Assembly: GCF_017356245.1 (NCBI RefSeq)
Contig: NZ_JAFMZZ010000001.1
Span: 636,262 to 700,261 of the forward strand
Reading direction: 5' to 3'
Origin: Bordetella petrii
Lineage (GTDB): Bacteria; Pseudomonadota; Gammaproteobacteria; Burkholderiales; Burkholderiaceae_B
DNA length: 64,000 nucleotides
Part shown: piece by piece, positions 54,186 to 63,996 of the stretch
Layout of the letters: each line of letters begins with the position of its first letter
How positions within the stretch are numbered: the first letter of the stretch is position 1
Program-made: the position numbers and the translations under genes
The notes under the pieces: generated by a model
Database searches by the model: none
What the model saw: the letters and a program-made list of their open reading frames with translations, nothing else
Told to the model about the DNA's origin: nothing

Positions 54186-56255
54186 TCAGAACTTGACAGT
54201 GAAACCGCACTGCAGCCACAGCCATATCTTGCGCCACAGCCGGTACGACGCGCTCATGGACAGCGCCTGCTCGCCGCGCCCGGCGATGATCGCATTGCGC
54301 CGGCGGGCCAACTGGTTGATGGTTGCCTCGCAGGTGGTGTAGCCCTTCAGCACCGGGTCCCAGTACACCGGATAGTGCAGCAGCGTACCGGCCACCAGTT
54401 CATCCAGGCTCAGCGTGCGATCGCGGCGGGCCATGGGCAGCTTGTCGGCGGTCAGGCCCCAGCCCGCATAAAAGGGGCGTCCATGCACCACCACCCGCTT
54501 GCCTCGCAGCAGCGCGTCGAACCCCGTCAGCGAGGTCATGGTATGGACCTCATCGCAGGCCTCGATGCAGCTGACCACCGAGCAGGACGTTTCGACCGTA
54601 TCCGCATACTGCATGGCCCTGCGCAGGTGCATGCGGCCGGCCCGGTTGCGGGCCCGCACGTCGGGATGCGGTTTATAGACGATGTACGCGTCCGGATATT
54701 CCGCGCGAGCCGCCTGCAGCAGGCCCAGGTTGCTGCGCACCTCGCCGCAGCCGTAACGGATCGAGGCGTCGTCTTCCACCTGCCCCGGCACCAGGATGAT
54801 GCGCTTGCCGCCGGCCTGCCAGGCCGGCGTACGGCGCTGTTCGATGTTGTACTTCGTCAGCCCCAGTTCGACGATCGACTGCCGGATGGCGCGAGCCCGG
54901 CTCAGGTCGGCGGGGCTGAATACACGCTGATTCAACAGGTTTTCAAGATCGCTGGGCTGGCGCGGATCGAAATACATGCCGCTGCCGTCCAGCACCAGTG
55001 ACAAGGGCGGCACGAAATCGGACCCCAGGCCCACCGAACGCAGAAAGCCGTCTTCCATGCGCAGCAACCGGGCGCCCGCTTGCCGGGCCAGGCGCAGCAC
55101 CTGCTCGGCGGGGTCGCTGCCCCAGACCACCAGGCGGTCCTGCGGGCCTGGGGCCAGCCGGGCGGCCGCCCGGGCATTGCGCACGAAATGCACCCGCCGC
55201 GCATCCAGGCCCAGGAACCCGCGTACATTGCGCGCCTTCCAGCGGCGGAAGCCGACCGCGATCGAGCGGCCCTGCATATGCTCGGCCATGAGCTTCTGGC
55301 GCGCCAGCCAGTCGATGGCATCGAAAATATTGCCTTCGCCGTGCGTGGCCGGATCCAGATAGCGGCTGTAGTGGAAATACGCCGCCGCGAACAGCTCCTG
55401 CACGGAGCGCCGGCGCGTGCGGTGCGCACAAGGCTGGCGATCGTCGGTAACGCCCCAGCCGGCGTACCAGGGCGTGCCGAAGCAGGTCACCGGCTTGCCG
55501 GCCAGCAAGGCCTCGAAACCCAGGTGCGACGTGGCGACATAGACGCGGTCCATGTGCGGCACCAGGCTCATGGGGCTGACCGGTTCCGTTATCGGCACGA
55601 CCCGGGCCATGCGCGGCAATGACGAGTAGTAGCCCCGCTTGGCGCCGCCGCTGACCTCCGGGTGCGTCTTGACGTAGACCGTGGCGCCGGGGTTCTCGTC
55701 CAGCGCGGACGCCAGCATGCGTTCGAACGTGGCCGCGTCGGCCCCGCCATGCACGATCGCGGCGTCATCGAGCGTCTGGTCCACCACCAGCACCCTGCCC
55801 CGGTCCGCGGCACCCAGTGCGCCGGCCTGCAGCGACGGCGCGGCATTGTATTTGCCCAGCTGCGCCCGGCAGATCAGATCGCGTGCCTGTGTGCAGGCCT
55901 CTTCGATGCCGCGCAGCAAATCCGCATCGGAATTCAGCAGCGTCTCGAGGGAACTGCCGCTATCGGCCGCGTAGTAGATGCCAGCGCGGTCGACCACCAG
56001 CGACAACGACGGCGCGCGCCGGCCTGGCGCATAAGAACGCAGGAAGCCGTCCTCGAGCGCCAGGTACGGCAGCGACCTGCGCGCGGCGTAAGCGCGCGGC
56101 CAGCGCGTGGTGGGCCGCCAGCCCCAGCCGGCGATCGCATCCAGGTGGCGCGCAGGCGCCAGCCAGTGCCACAGATGCAGGCGGCGCACATCCGCCCGCA
56201 GCAGCGCCCGCACAGATAACTGGGCGGCCATGCGTCTGGAGAAAATCCCGATCAT
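54186..56255 (-). CDS. kpsC: Capsule beta-Kdo transferase KpsC
   Basis: A 689-residue protein with two similar halves. The N-terminal half has YLALEDGFLRSYAPG near residue 65, and the C-terminal half has RLLRMEDGFLRSVGLGSDFVP near residue 390. Each half also has a KTHPEVSGG/KPHPDVRARN motif and a nucleotide-site loop (YVATSHLGFEALLAGKPV, MTSLTGFDALLRGKRV). The twin transferase layout is that of KpsC, which extends the poly-Kdo linker with alternating linkages. Length is normal. It lies 45 bases after pseI and directly before kpsS. Confidence 0.93.
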   Translation of the reverse strand: MIGIFSRRMAAQLSVRALLRADVRRLHLWHWLAPARHLDAIAGWGWRPTTRWPRAYAARRSLPYLALEDGFLRSYAPGRRAPSLSLVVDRAGIYYAADSGSSLETLLNSDADLLRGIEEACTQARDLICRAQLGKYNAAPSLQAGALGAADRGRVLVVDQTLDDAAIVHGGADAATFERMLASALDENPGATVYVKTHPEVSGGAKRGYYSSLPRMARVVPITEPVSPMSLVPHMDRVYVATSHLGFEALLAGKPVTCFGTPWYAGWGVTDDRQPCAHRTRRRSVQELFAAAYFHYSRYLDPATHGEGNIFDAIDWLARQKLMAEHMQGRSIAVGFRRWKARNVRGFLGLDARRVHFVRNARAAARLAPGPQDRLVVWGSDPAEQVLRLARQAGARLLRMEDGFLRSVGLGSDFVPPLSLVLDGSGMYFDPRQPSDLENLLNQRVFSPADLSRARAIRQSIVELGLTKYNIEQRRTPAWQAGGKRIILVPGQVEDDASIRYGCGEVRSNLGLLQAARAEYPDAYIVYKPHPDVRARNRAGRMHLRRAMQYADTVETSCSVVSCIEACDEVHTMTSLTGFDALLRGKRVVVHGRPFYAGWGLTADKLPMARRDRTLSLDELVAGTLLHYPVYWDPVLKGYTTCEATINQLARRRNAIIAGRGEQALSMSASYRLWRKIWLWLQCGFTVKF

Positions 56256-56300
56256 AGGCCCGAGAACGCCGGAAGCGCGGATTTCGGCATACTGCCGCGG

Positions 56301-57356
56301 CTAGCCTTGCAGGTCTTCCGCGCGCACGGGGGTATTGGCCGCGATATCCCGGCCCGCCTTGCGCCCGATGACGGCGTCCAGTTGCTTGGGCGGCAGCCCG
56401 AACCCCGGGCGCACGCTGCGCACGGCATCTTCTGTGATGGTCTCTCCGGCTCGCAGAGGCTTGATGAAGTACAACGAACGGCGAAACTGCGCGTTGCCCT
56501 GTTCGCTGGACTTGCGGCCGTAATCGACCTTGCCCAGCGCCTGCCATGCCGTCCGGCTGTCGCGGCACAGCGCCGCCAGATCCGCCGGTTCCAGCGAAAA
56601 GCTGTCATCCGGCCCGCCGCCGCTGCGATCCAGCGTGAAGTGCTTTTCGATCAGCGACGCGCCCAGCGCGACGCTGGTTACGGCAGTGGTATTGTCCAGC
56701 GTATGGTCCGACAGCCCTGTCACCAGGCCGAAGCGCTGGATCATGTCAGGCACCGTGCGCAGGTTGTAGTCCTGGGCCGGCGCGGGATAGCCGCTGACGC
56801 AATGCAGGATGGCAAGCTGTGTGCAACCGCCGGAACGGGCGGCGTCGATGGCTTCCTGGATCTCTTCGTCGTCGGCCATGCCGGTGGAAATGATCATGGG
56901 CTTGCCCTTGCCGGCCACATAGCGGATCAGGGGCAAATCCACCGCCTCGAACGACGCGATCTTGAATGCCGGAGCATCCAGCCTGTCCAGCAAATCGGCG
57001 GCGGTGCGATCGAACGGCGAACTGAAAATCGGTATGCCGACTTTACGCGCATGCTCGAACAGGGGCTCGTGCCATTCCCAAGGCATGTGCGCTTCCTGGT
57101 ATAGCTGATACAGCGTCTTGCCGTCCCACAGCCCGCCGCGGATCTGAAAATCCTCTGTATCGGCGTTCAGGGTAATGGTGTCGGCAGTGTAAGTCTGCAG
57201 CTTCACCGCATCGGCGCCCGCCTTCTTTGCCTCGTCGATCAGGCGCAAGGCCACATCGAGGCGCCCATTATGGTTGGCGGATACCTCCGCAATCACATAA
57301 GGCGGGTCTTCCTGGGAAATTCTTCTACCGGCAATGGAAATATGGGGAATGCTCAT
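56301..57356 (-). CDS. pseI: Pseudaminic acid synthase PseI
   Basis: A 351-residue NeuB-family enzyme condensing the 2,4-diacetamido-trideoxy-altrose sugar with phosphoenolpyruvate. The TIM barrel begins with PPYVIAEVSANHNGRLDVALR. KLQTYTADTITLNADTEDF near residue 53 and the DRSGGGPDDSFSLEP motif near residue 240 are typical of PseI and distinguish it from sialic acid synthases. A C-terminal SAF (antifreeze-like) domain spans about 290-351. It is the last pse gene, eight bases after pseH. Confidence 0.94.
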   Translation of the reverse strand: MSIPHISIAGRRISQEDPPYVIAEVSANHNGRLDVALRLIDEAKKAGADAVKLQTYTADTITLNADTEDFQIRGGLWDGKTLYQLYQEAHMPWEWHEPLFEHARKVGIPIFSSPFDRTAADLLDRLDAPAFKIASFEAVDLPLIRYVAGKGKPMIISTGMADDEEIQEAIDAARSGGCTQLAILHCVSGYPAPAQDYNLRTVPDMIQRFGLVTGLSDHTLDNTTAVTSVALGASLIEKHFTLDRSGGGPDDSFSLEPADLAALCRDSRTAWQALGKVDYGRKSSEQGNAQFRRSLYFIKPLRAGETITEDAVRSVRPGFGLPPKQLDAVIGRKAGRDIAANTPVRAEDLQG

Positions 57357-57364
57357 AGTTTCAC

Positions 57365-57883
57365 TCACAAAGGCTTCCATTCATGGCTCAACAGGCCGAA
57401 CACCACAATTGAGCAATACGTTTCACCATCGAAGTGCTGATCACGCAGCACCCCTTCCTGGCGAAACCCCAGGCGGCCATGGAAATTGACAGACCGTTCA
57501 TTGAATTCCAGCGCTTCCCCGCAGACCTTGTGCAGGCCCAGCGGGCCGAATGCATGACCGAGCACGGCGCGCCCCAGGCGCATGCCAGTGCCGCGCGGCG
57601 CGTCGGGCGCAACGTAAAAACCCCATTCGGCAATTGCCCCTGCGCTGGCGACACTCAAGTTGGCGAACCCCACAGGCTGGCCATCGGCTTCGAATATCAG
57701 CAAATGTTTGCGGGCATCCGCCGAGGCGCGCTGGAACCAGGCGGCGTGCTCCTCCAGGCTGATTTCGTGCGTTGTGTACATGAAGCGCCGGATCTCGGGA
57801 TGATTGCGCCAGGCCAGCACCCGCGCCAAGTCGTCCGCCCGCATCCGGCGCACGCTATCGCCGCGGCTGATTTCGCTGTTCAC
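57365..57883 (-). CDS. pseH: UDP-4-amino-sugar N-acetyltransferase PseH
   Basis: A 172-residue GNAT acetyltransferase with VRRMRADDLARVLAWRNHPE at the N terminus, MYTTHEISLEEHAAWF near residue 35, the acetyl-CoA loop APDAPRGTGMRLGRAVLGHA near residue 95 and FNERSVNFHGRLGFRQEGVL near residue 128. PseH acetylates the 4-amino group of the PseC product. The start is a GTG at 57883 overlapping the pseG stop (GTGA), so the genes are translationally coupled. Confidence 0.9.
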   Translation of the reverse strand: MNSEISRGDSVRRMRADDLARVLAWRNHPEIRRFMYTTHEISLEEHAAWFQRASADARKHLLIFEADGQPVGFANLSVASAGAIAEWGFYVAPDAPRGTGMRLGRAVLGHAFGPLGLHKVCGEALEFNERSVNFHGRLGFRQEGVLRDQHFDGETYCSIVVFGLLSHEWKPL

Positions 57884-58974
57884 GACCGCTCCTTCATCAA
57901 ACCGGCCACACGGGCGGCGCCCAGGCCATCGCACACACGGCTGGCCATATCGCTGGCCGCATGCAAGACCCGCGCGTCGGAAAACTCGGCCAGGATGCCG
58001 GGCAGGCGCTGGGCGATGTCCGGCGGGCCGCCAATCAATCGCACCGCCCCGGCTTCGCCCAGGGCCTGCGCGCTGGGCAGTTGATTCTCGGCCAGCACAA
58101 GCAGGGCCGTGGGCAGCCCCAGGCAGCAACGTTCCCAAGAGGTGCTGCCGGCCGCCCCGATCGCCAGGTCGCTATCTGCCATGCGGCGTGCCATGTCCCG
58201 CACATTCAAGACAACCTCGGTCGGCCTGCGCATCGACGACGCCCGGGCCTTGACCGCATCGAGCCATGGCGCGGCAGCCCCCATGACCACGGTTATCTGG
58301 CATGCATCGGGCAGCGTGCCTTCCTCATCCAGCACTTTCAGTACGGCTTCCGTGGCATTGTGCTGGTCGACGCCGCCCAAGGTGACCAGCACGCGGCCGA
58401 TGGAGCCAGCCGCCCGGCGCCGCTGCAGACTGTCCTGGCGAGCCTGCGCAAATTCCGGACGCAGCAGCGCGTATTCAGGGCCGGCCAGCACCACGCAATC
58501 TGCCGGGACCAGCGGCCGGTAGTCGTCCGGATCCCGTCCCAGCGTCTGGTCCAGCAACAGATTGCACACATGCCGTCTGTCGGCCAGGTCGTCGATGGCC
58601 AGCAGGCGCGCGGCAGAAGACTGCAATCGGCTTTCCCATTCCTGGTCCAGGCCATAGTGGTCGACCACCAGCCAATCCGCGGAAAAATCACGCAGTTGCT
58701 CGTACGTTTGCGCGGCATCGTCGGCCTGGCTGGCGCCCACCCACTGCGCATGCGCCAACGCCGAAGGCGAAGGCGGCATGGCGGCGCCGGCCGGCAGGCC
58801 GCGGGCGTCGAACCCTTCGGCGCGGATGTAGTCGACAAGATGGCCTTCATGCTGGCGGCAGACAAAACGGCACTGGGCGCCGCCCGCGGCCAGCAGGCGA
58901 GCCAGCGTCAGGCACCGCATGACATGGCCGGTGCCGATACCCAGCGACGCGTCCGTACGGAATGCGACTTTCAT
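57880..58974 (-). CDS. pseG: UDP-2,4-diacetamido-altrose hydrolase PseG
   Basis: A 364-residue GT-B-fold nucleotide-sugar hydrolase starting MKVAFRTDASLGIGTGHVMR, which carries the family's catalytic glycine-histidine loop. LLAIDDLADRRHVCNLLLDQ lies near residue 120, and the UDP-binding GAAGSTSWERCCLGLP near residue 270. It releases UDP and the free sugar used by PseI. The ATG at 58974 matches the family start; an ATG two codons earlier (58980) forms a TGATG junction with the pseF stop. Confidence 0.91.
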   Translation of the reverse strand: MKVAFRTDASLGIGTGHVMRCLTLARLLAAGGAQCRFVCRQHEGHLVDYIRAEGFDARGLPAGAAMPPSPSALAHAQWVGASQADDAAQTYEQLRDFSADWLVVDHYGLDQEWESRLQSSAARLLAIDDLADRRHVCNLLLDQTLGRDPDDYRPLVPADCVVLAGPEYALLRPEFAQARQDSLQRRRAAGSIGRVLVTLGGVDQHNATEAVLKVLDEEGTLPDACQITVVMGAAAPWLDAVKARASSMRRPTEVVLNVRDMARRMADSDLAIGAAGSTSWERCCLGLPTALLVLAENQLPSAQALGEAGAVRLIGGPPDIAQRLPGILAEFSDARVLHAASDMASRVCDGLGAARVAGLMKERS

Positions 58975-58979
58975 GCCCA

Positions 58980-59672
58980 TCACTCTTGCTCGCGCATGGC
59001 CCTGAACAGCCATTCGGCGCGCGTCCAGTCTTCAGGCGTGTCGATATCCTGGACGCGATGCCGGGGCAGCAGCACGGCCGCGGCGGCAGGGCTGAAAATC
59101 ACCTTGCCCTGCAGCCACGCATCGGCCTGCCCCCAATAGAACTGGCCCGCATCATGGAAGGCCTCTTCCAGATCCTGGGAGCGGGTCGTGAAATGCTCCG
59201 GACTGAACATCCCGACGCGGCCGTCGCCGGACAGGCGCAGCGCCCGCTGTATGGGAAACGCATAACTGGTAACCGAAAAGGCGTAGTCCGCGCCCGTTTC
59301 CCGCAGCACCTGCAAGCCCCGCTGCAAATCCTGCGCCCGCACGAACGGCGCCGTGGCATACAGGCAGCACACCTGCTCCACCGATTCGCCCTGGTCGCGA
59401 AACCATTGAACGGCATGGCGCACCACGGGAATGGTGCCGGTGTGGTCGTCCGATAACTCGGCCGGCCGCAAGAACGGCGCCGTGGCGCCATTGGCCTGCG
59501 CCACCGAGGCGATTTCCGGATCGTCGGTCGAGACGACCACCGCATCGAAACATCCGCTGTCCAGCGCCGCTTCGATCGACCAGGCCAGCATGGGCTTCCC
59601 GCAGAACTCCCTGACGTTCTTGCGGGGAATGCGCTTGCTGCCCCCTCTTGCGGGAATGACGGCCAGCTTCAC
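58980..59672 (-). CDS. pseF: CMP-pseudaminic acid synthetase PseF
   Basis: A 230-residue cytidylyltransferase. It has the CTP-binding start IPARGGSKRIPRKNVREFCG, VVVSTDDPEIASVA near residue 46, and CLYATAPFVRAQDL near residue 100. It activates pseudaminic acid with CMP for transfer. The family motif YATAPF is usual in PseF and related sialate-type synthetases. It overlaps pseC by four bases. Confidence 0.92.
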   Translation of the reverse strand: MKLAVIPARGGSKRIPRKNVREFCGKPMLAWSIEAALDSGCFDAVVVSTDDPEIASVAQANGATAPFLRPAELSDDHTGTIPVVRHAVQWFRDQGESVEQVCCLYATAPFVRAQDLQRGLQVLRETGADYAFSVTSYAFPIQRALRLSGDGRVGMFSPEHFTTRSQDLEEAFHDAGQFYWGQADAWLQGKVIFSPAAAAVLLPRHRVQDIDTPEDWTRAEWLFRAMREQE

Positions 59673-60829
59673 GCTTGCACCGCCCGGCGCACGGCATTGA
59701 CGACCTCATCCTGCTGCGCGAAGGTCATGGTCTGGAACATCGGCAGGCTGATCGCCTCGGCGTAATAGCGTTCGGCCTCAACGAAATCGCCCGGCTTGAA
59801 CCCCATTTTCTGGTAGTACGGCTGCAGATGGACCGGGATGTAATGCAGGTTCACGCCGATGCCCTGCTCGCGCAAGGAATCGAATACTTGCCGGTGCGTG
59901 GCCCCGATCTTATCGAGCGACAAGCGGATCACATACAAGTGCAAGCCCGAATATCCGTCGCCGTGCTGCCACGGCGTAGCCAGCGGCAGGCCGGCCAGCA
60001 GCTCGTCGTAGCGGCGCGCCAGTTCGTGGCGCCGCGCCACATAGGCATCCAGGCGTTGCACCTGGCTGACGCCCAGCGCCGCCTGCAGCTCGGTCATGCG
60101 GTAATTGAAGCCCAGCGCCACCTGCTGGTAGTACCACCCGCCGTCGGGCGCGTGGGTCATTAGCGCCGGATCGCGCGTGATGCCGTGACTGCGCAGCAAA
60201 GCCATCGCATCGGCCAGATCCTTATTGTTGGTCAGCGCCATGCCGCCTTCGGCCGTGGTGATGATCTTCACCGGATGGAAGCTGAAGACGGTAATGTCGC
60301 TATACCGGCAATTGCCGATGAACTCGCCTTTGTACTTCCCCCCGATGGCATGGGAAGCGTCTTCGATAATCTTGAAACCGTACTGCCGGCCCAGCGCATG
60401 GATGGCCTCCATGTCGCAGGGTTGGCCGCAGAGGTGCACCGGCACCACCACCTTGGGCAGCTGGCCCGCCTGCCTGGCGGCTTCCAGCTTGGCCATGAGC
60501 GCCTCGACGCTGATATTGTAGGTACGCGGATCGATGTCGACGAAATCGACCTCGGCGCCGCAATACAGCGCGCAATTCGCCGACGCCACGAAGGTAACGG
60601 GCGTGGTCCACAGGCGGTCGCCCGGCCCCAGCCCCAACGCCAGGCACGCGATATGCAGCGCCGAGGTGGCGCTGTTGACCGCATAGGCGTATTCGGCGCC
60701 CACGTGCTCCGCCACCCGCTTTTCAAACAGGGGCACCTGAGGCCCCTGCGTCAGAAAATCCGATTTCAGCACGCCAACAACAGCATCGATATCAGCCTGG
60801 GTAATGTCCTGCCGGCCGTACGGAATCAT
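59669..60829 (-). CDS. pseC: UDP-4-keto-6-deoxy-sugar aminotransferase PseC
   Basis: A 386-residue DegT/DnrJ/EryC1-family PLP aminotransferase. It begins MIPYGRQDITQADIDAVV, as PseC proteins do. AVNSATSALHIACLALG is near residue 50, TTPVTFVASANCALYCGA near 75, and the PLP lysine is K188 in FSFHPVKIITTAEGG. It converts the PseB product to the 4-amino sugar with glutamate. It lies two bases after pseB. Confidence 0.95.
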   Translation of the reverse strand: MIPYGRQDITQADIDAVVGVLKSDFLTQGPQVPLFEKRVAEHVGAEYAYAVNSATSALHIACLALGLGPGDRLWTTPVTFVASANCALYCGAEVDFVDIDPRTYNISVEALMAKLEAARQAGQLPKVVVPVHLCGQPCDMEAIHALGRQYGFKIIEDASHAIGGKYKGEFIGNCRYSDITVFSFHPVKIITTAEGGMALTNNKDLADAMALLRSHGITRDPALMTHAPDGGWYYQQVALGFNYRMTELQAALGVSQVQRLDAYVARRHELARRYDELLAGLPLATPWQHGDGYSGLHLYVIRLSLDKIGATHRQVFDSLREQGIGVNLHYIPVHLQPYYQKMGFKPGDFVEAERYYAEAISLPMFQTMTFAQQDEVVNAVRRAVQA

Positions 60830-60831
60830 GG

Positions 60832-61830
60832 TCAGATACTCCCGATCTTCGCGCGATTGACCTCGATCCAATTCTGCAGCTGCTGATCGCTCATCCAATC
60901 GGAATTATTGTCGCTCGCGTAGACAAAGCCTTCCGGTACGCGCTTGCCGTCCTTGATGCGCTCGGGCGACGTCGACCAGCCATTGATGGCGGGCAGGATC
61001 TTGTAGTGCTCGGGGTACTCGTACGTATGGAAGGAATCCTCGGAGCCGATCATCTGCTCGTGCAGTTTTTCGCCAGGACGAATGCCCACGACTTCCTGCC
61101 TGGCCTCCGGCGCCACCACGCGCGCCAGGTCGGTGACCTTCATCGACGGGATCTTCTTCACGTAGATTTCGCCGCCCACCATATCGTCGAAAGCGTGCCA
61201 GACCAGTTCAACGCCCTGCTCAAGCGAAATCATGAAACGCGTCATGCGCTCGTCGGTGATGGGCAGCACGCCCTTGTCTTTGATCGACATGAAGAACGGG
61301 ATCACCGAGCCACGCGAGCCCATCACGTTGCCGTACCGCACCACGGCAAAGCGCGTGCCATGTTCGCCCGAATATGCATTGCCCGCGACGAACAGTTTGT
61401 CCGATGCCAGCTTGGTGGCGCCATACAGATTGATGGGGCTGCTGGCCTTGTCCGTGGACAAGGCCACCACGCGCTTGACGCCCTTGTCGATGCACGCGTC
61501 GATGAGATTCATCGCGCCATCGACGTTGGTCTTCACGCACTCGAAGGGGTTGTACTCGGCGGTCGGAACGATCTTGGTCGCCGCTGCGTGCACGACATAA
61601 TCCACGCCATCCAATGCCCGATAGAGACGCTCCCGATCCCGCACGTCGCCGATGAAGAAGCGCACCCGGGAATCGTCATGGAACTTCTTGGCCATGTCCC
61701 ACTGCTTCATTTCATCGCGGGAAAAGATGATGATTTTTTTTGGACCATATTTTTTAAGGGTCATTGGCACAAAGGTATTACCAAAAGATCCCGTGCCGCC
61801 CGTGACCAAAATGGTCTTATCACTCAACAT
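60832..61830 (-). CDS. pseB: UDP-N-acetylglucosamine 4,6-dehydratase (inverting) PseB
   Basis: A 332-residue SDR-type dehydratase/epimerase that commits UDP-GlcNAc to pseudaminic acid. The cofactor motif is VTGGTGSFGNTFV, followed by IIIFSRDEMKQWDMA near residue 35. The catalytic group is ALSTDKASSPINLYGATKL near residue 125, in which the Asp-Lys and Tyr-x3-Lys residues are visible. GGAGAG precedes the start. It is the first clear pse gene, 45 bases after the AT-rich upstream gene on the same strand. Confidence 0.95.
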   Translation of the reverse strand: MLSDKTILVTGGTGSFGNTFVPMTLKKYGPKKIIIFSRDEMKQWDMAKKFHDDSRVRFFIGDVRDRERLYRALDGVDYVVHAAATKIVPTAEYNPFECVKTNVDGAMNLIDACIDKGVKRVVALSTDKASSPINLYGATKLASDKLFVAGNAYSGEHGTRFAVVRYGNVMGSRGSVIPFFMSIKDKGVLPITDERMTRFMISLEQGVELVWHAFDDMVGGEIYVKKIPSMKVTDLARVVAPEARQEVVGIRPGEKLHEQMIGSEDSFHTYEYPEHYKILPAINGWSTSPERIKDGKRVPEGFVYASDNNSDWMSDQQLQNWIEVNRAKIGSI

Positions 61831-61875
61831 ACCGCTCTCCAAGTAAGCCATGTTACGTATAACGATTAATAAATA

Positions 61876-63996
61876 TCAGTGCGCCAACTCGAGCTTCTCA
61901 ACCAGCTGGCGGGCGATCTTCCTCATCGCTGGATCTCCCTCTCGCAAGAACTCCGCAATCTTTTCAGTTCTCCATTGCGGCACGCCAACATTATCATTCG
62001 TCAATTGGCGTTTAGAATACTGGTTAATCGTAGAGATTTCATCCGTGCCTAAATAGCACATCAAAAATGCTGCCTTCTTTCTAGTTAGAGCATCAGGCTC
62101 AGGGTAATCTAAGCCCAATAGAAATCGCTCATAATCTTCTCGATTTTTTGGATACATCAACTCAACTGGGTAGTCGTGCCGGCCGAAATGCGAAGTCATA
62201 ATCACCGGAATGCCCTGAGCAGTCAATTCCAAGCTACTCGATCCGTTATAAAGAATTGCAAGGTCCAAATATGGGGCCAGCGCATGCCCATTGATATCCT
62301 TATGTCCCAAAACGCGGACATTATTTGGAATATCTACGGCAATCAAGTCACTCAGCTTTTCAACTAGATCCAAGGCAATTTCCGGACGCAGCTCATGAGG
62401 GTGGGGTTTAACGAGCAGGTAAATATCTTCGCTGCGTCCACTGATTTCAATCGTGTGGTTCAGCCAATCAGCCATATCTTCATGCGCGGGGCCACCATCA
62501 TATGGCACATTCAAATCCACGGGGACCTTCCCAAATGCGCAGACGATCTTCTTACCCTGCTGCTTCAGAACCTTCAATTGCTCGACAATTGCCAACTCAC
62601 TACTATTATCTGTTGAGCCCACGCGATTCACATTAATGAGCGCAGCCGCTTTCTCAAGGTACGTCGGAATATCGTTGCTTACTGCAAACCAAGCTTCAAA
62701 GTCGCTCTTTTTCGCCATGAACGGCGCGCGAACATTGGGATGCAATGTCATGTCGGTAACGCACATGGTGTTGGCAAACTTGCTTCCCAGATTCGAGAAA
62801 TATGCCTCATACGCTACATTGCAGTTGACAAACCCCATCAACGGATGGCTTTTGTGTCGTGCAAAATCGCGAAAAATCGAGAATGGTGTCACATGTGTAT
62901 TTCCGGACACAAACGTAAAAGGAATTCCTCTTTCACCCAGTGCTGAAAAAATTCGCTTGGCGACAGTCAGACATGTATCAGCTCTTTGAAGTGATTGCCT
63001 GAACTCTCGTTCGACAAAGGGCATATTTATGTCTACATGGAAGCGCCGGCAAAAGGTCGACAACCGCTCATAGAACCCTTGATAGAAGTTTATTCCGTCG
63101 GCCTTGATAATTTTTCTATTCCAATCTATTTCCCATTCATTCGCAAGATGAGGATATGAAAGATCCAACGGAATGACGCCCGCAAACTGATCAATAAACT
63201 CTAGTCCAGTTGGCTCTGCTGCGGTCATTCCCTCCGTAAGATTGATAACGGCATAGCCCAACCGCTTAGCTTCCACCAAGCTGGGGACCATCATTGCGAG
63301 TGTATTAAAGCAAGTTTGGGACGCTAGAAAAATCACTCCGCGCGGTAGCTTTGGCTGAGGCACGGCGCCCAATATTCGACTCGACTCTTCGCAGAAGCTC
63401 AATTTCTTAATTTCAGTCTCGAGGCTTGCGCGTTTTGCCACTGTTTTCGCCATGCGGGCCAATTCTTCATAGGCCATGCGAGATCTATTGAACAATCCCA
63501 TTTCACGCAAAACCCGGGCATAAACACCCAAAGCCTTCTCTCCACGTTGAAAATCCACGGGAGATCGTTGGTACAACGCCATGAACTCTTTGGTCTTTTT
63601 TTCGGACCGCAGCAAAAAGAGCTGCAGCAAGGTATTCGTATCGCTGTCAATCCAGTTAGAGAGTACGTCCAATATTTCTCGCGCGGACGAAAGCTCTCGA
63701 CACCGAATAAAGTACCTCAGCAGTGCAATAATTTCGACTGTACGATAGCCTTTCGGAGATTTATCCGTCCCCAATTGGCTTTGGAGTTCAGTAAAGTCCG
63801 CATATGATTTCAGTACTGCATGTTTGTCGTCTATGACGATTCCATACTGAATGCGATTGAAAATTGCATCAATTGGCGAAGGATATTTTATATCCAGCCC
63901 TTTCAAATACTCCTCGGCGGCACTGAGCCGCAGACGATATCGGAAATCGCTGTCCCTCTCCGATCGACTTGGCTTCAGGTGCATGACCTGCGCCAA
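61876..63996 (-). CDS. Putative capsule glycosyltransferase, candidate pseudaminosyl transferase (start not certain)
   Basis: At least 706 residues. The frame is still open at the window edge, so the true start may lie outside; 63996 is a TTG and 63984 an ATG. Residues about 50-215 are helical and TPR-like. The C-terminal half resembles the capsule GT fold: YLLVKPHPHELRPEIALD near residue 527 and LAILYNGSSSLELTAQGIPV near 580 match the phosphate- and nucleotide-site motifs seen in KpsS/KpsC. Position upstream of pseB suggests that it uses CMP-pseudaminic acid, which is an inference. The gene is much more AT-rich than all others here, a sign of recent acquisition. Confidence 0.7.
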   Translation of the reverse strand: MAQVMHLKPSRSERDSDFRYRLRLSAAEEYLKGLDIKYPSPIDAIFNRIQYGIVIDDKHAVLKSYADFTELQSQLGTDKSPKGYRTVEIIALLRYFIRCRELSSAREILDVLSNWIDSDTNTLLQLFLLRSEKKTKEFMALYQRSPVDFQRGEKALGVYARVLREMGLFNRSRMAYEELARMAKTVAKRASLETEIKKLSFCEESSRILGAVPQPKLPRGVIFLASQTCFNTLAMMVPSLVEAKRLGYAVINLTEGMTAAEPTGLEFIDQFAGVIPLDLSYPHLANEWEIDWNRKIIKADGINFYQGFYERLSTFCRRFHVDINMPFVEREFRQSLQRADTCLTVAKRIFSALGERGIPFTFVSGNTHVTPFSIFRDFARHKSHPLMGFVNCNVAYEAYFSNLGSKFANTMCVTDMTLHPNVRAPFMAKKSDFEAWFAVSNDIPTYLEKAAALINVNRVGSTDNSSELAIVEQLKVLKQQGKKIVCAFGKVPVDLNVPYDGGPAHEDMADWLNHTIEISGRSEDIYLLVKPHPHELRPEIALDLVEKLSDLIAVDIPNNVRVLGHKDINGHALAPYLDLAILYNGSSSLELTAQGIPVIMTSHFGRHDYPVELMYPKNREDYERFLLGLDYPEPDALTRKKAAFLMCYLGTDEISTINQYSKRQLTNDNVGVPQWRTEKIAEFLREGDPAMRKIARQLVEKLELAH

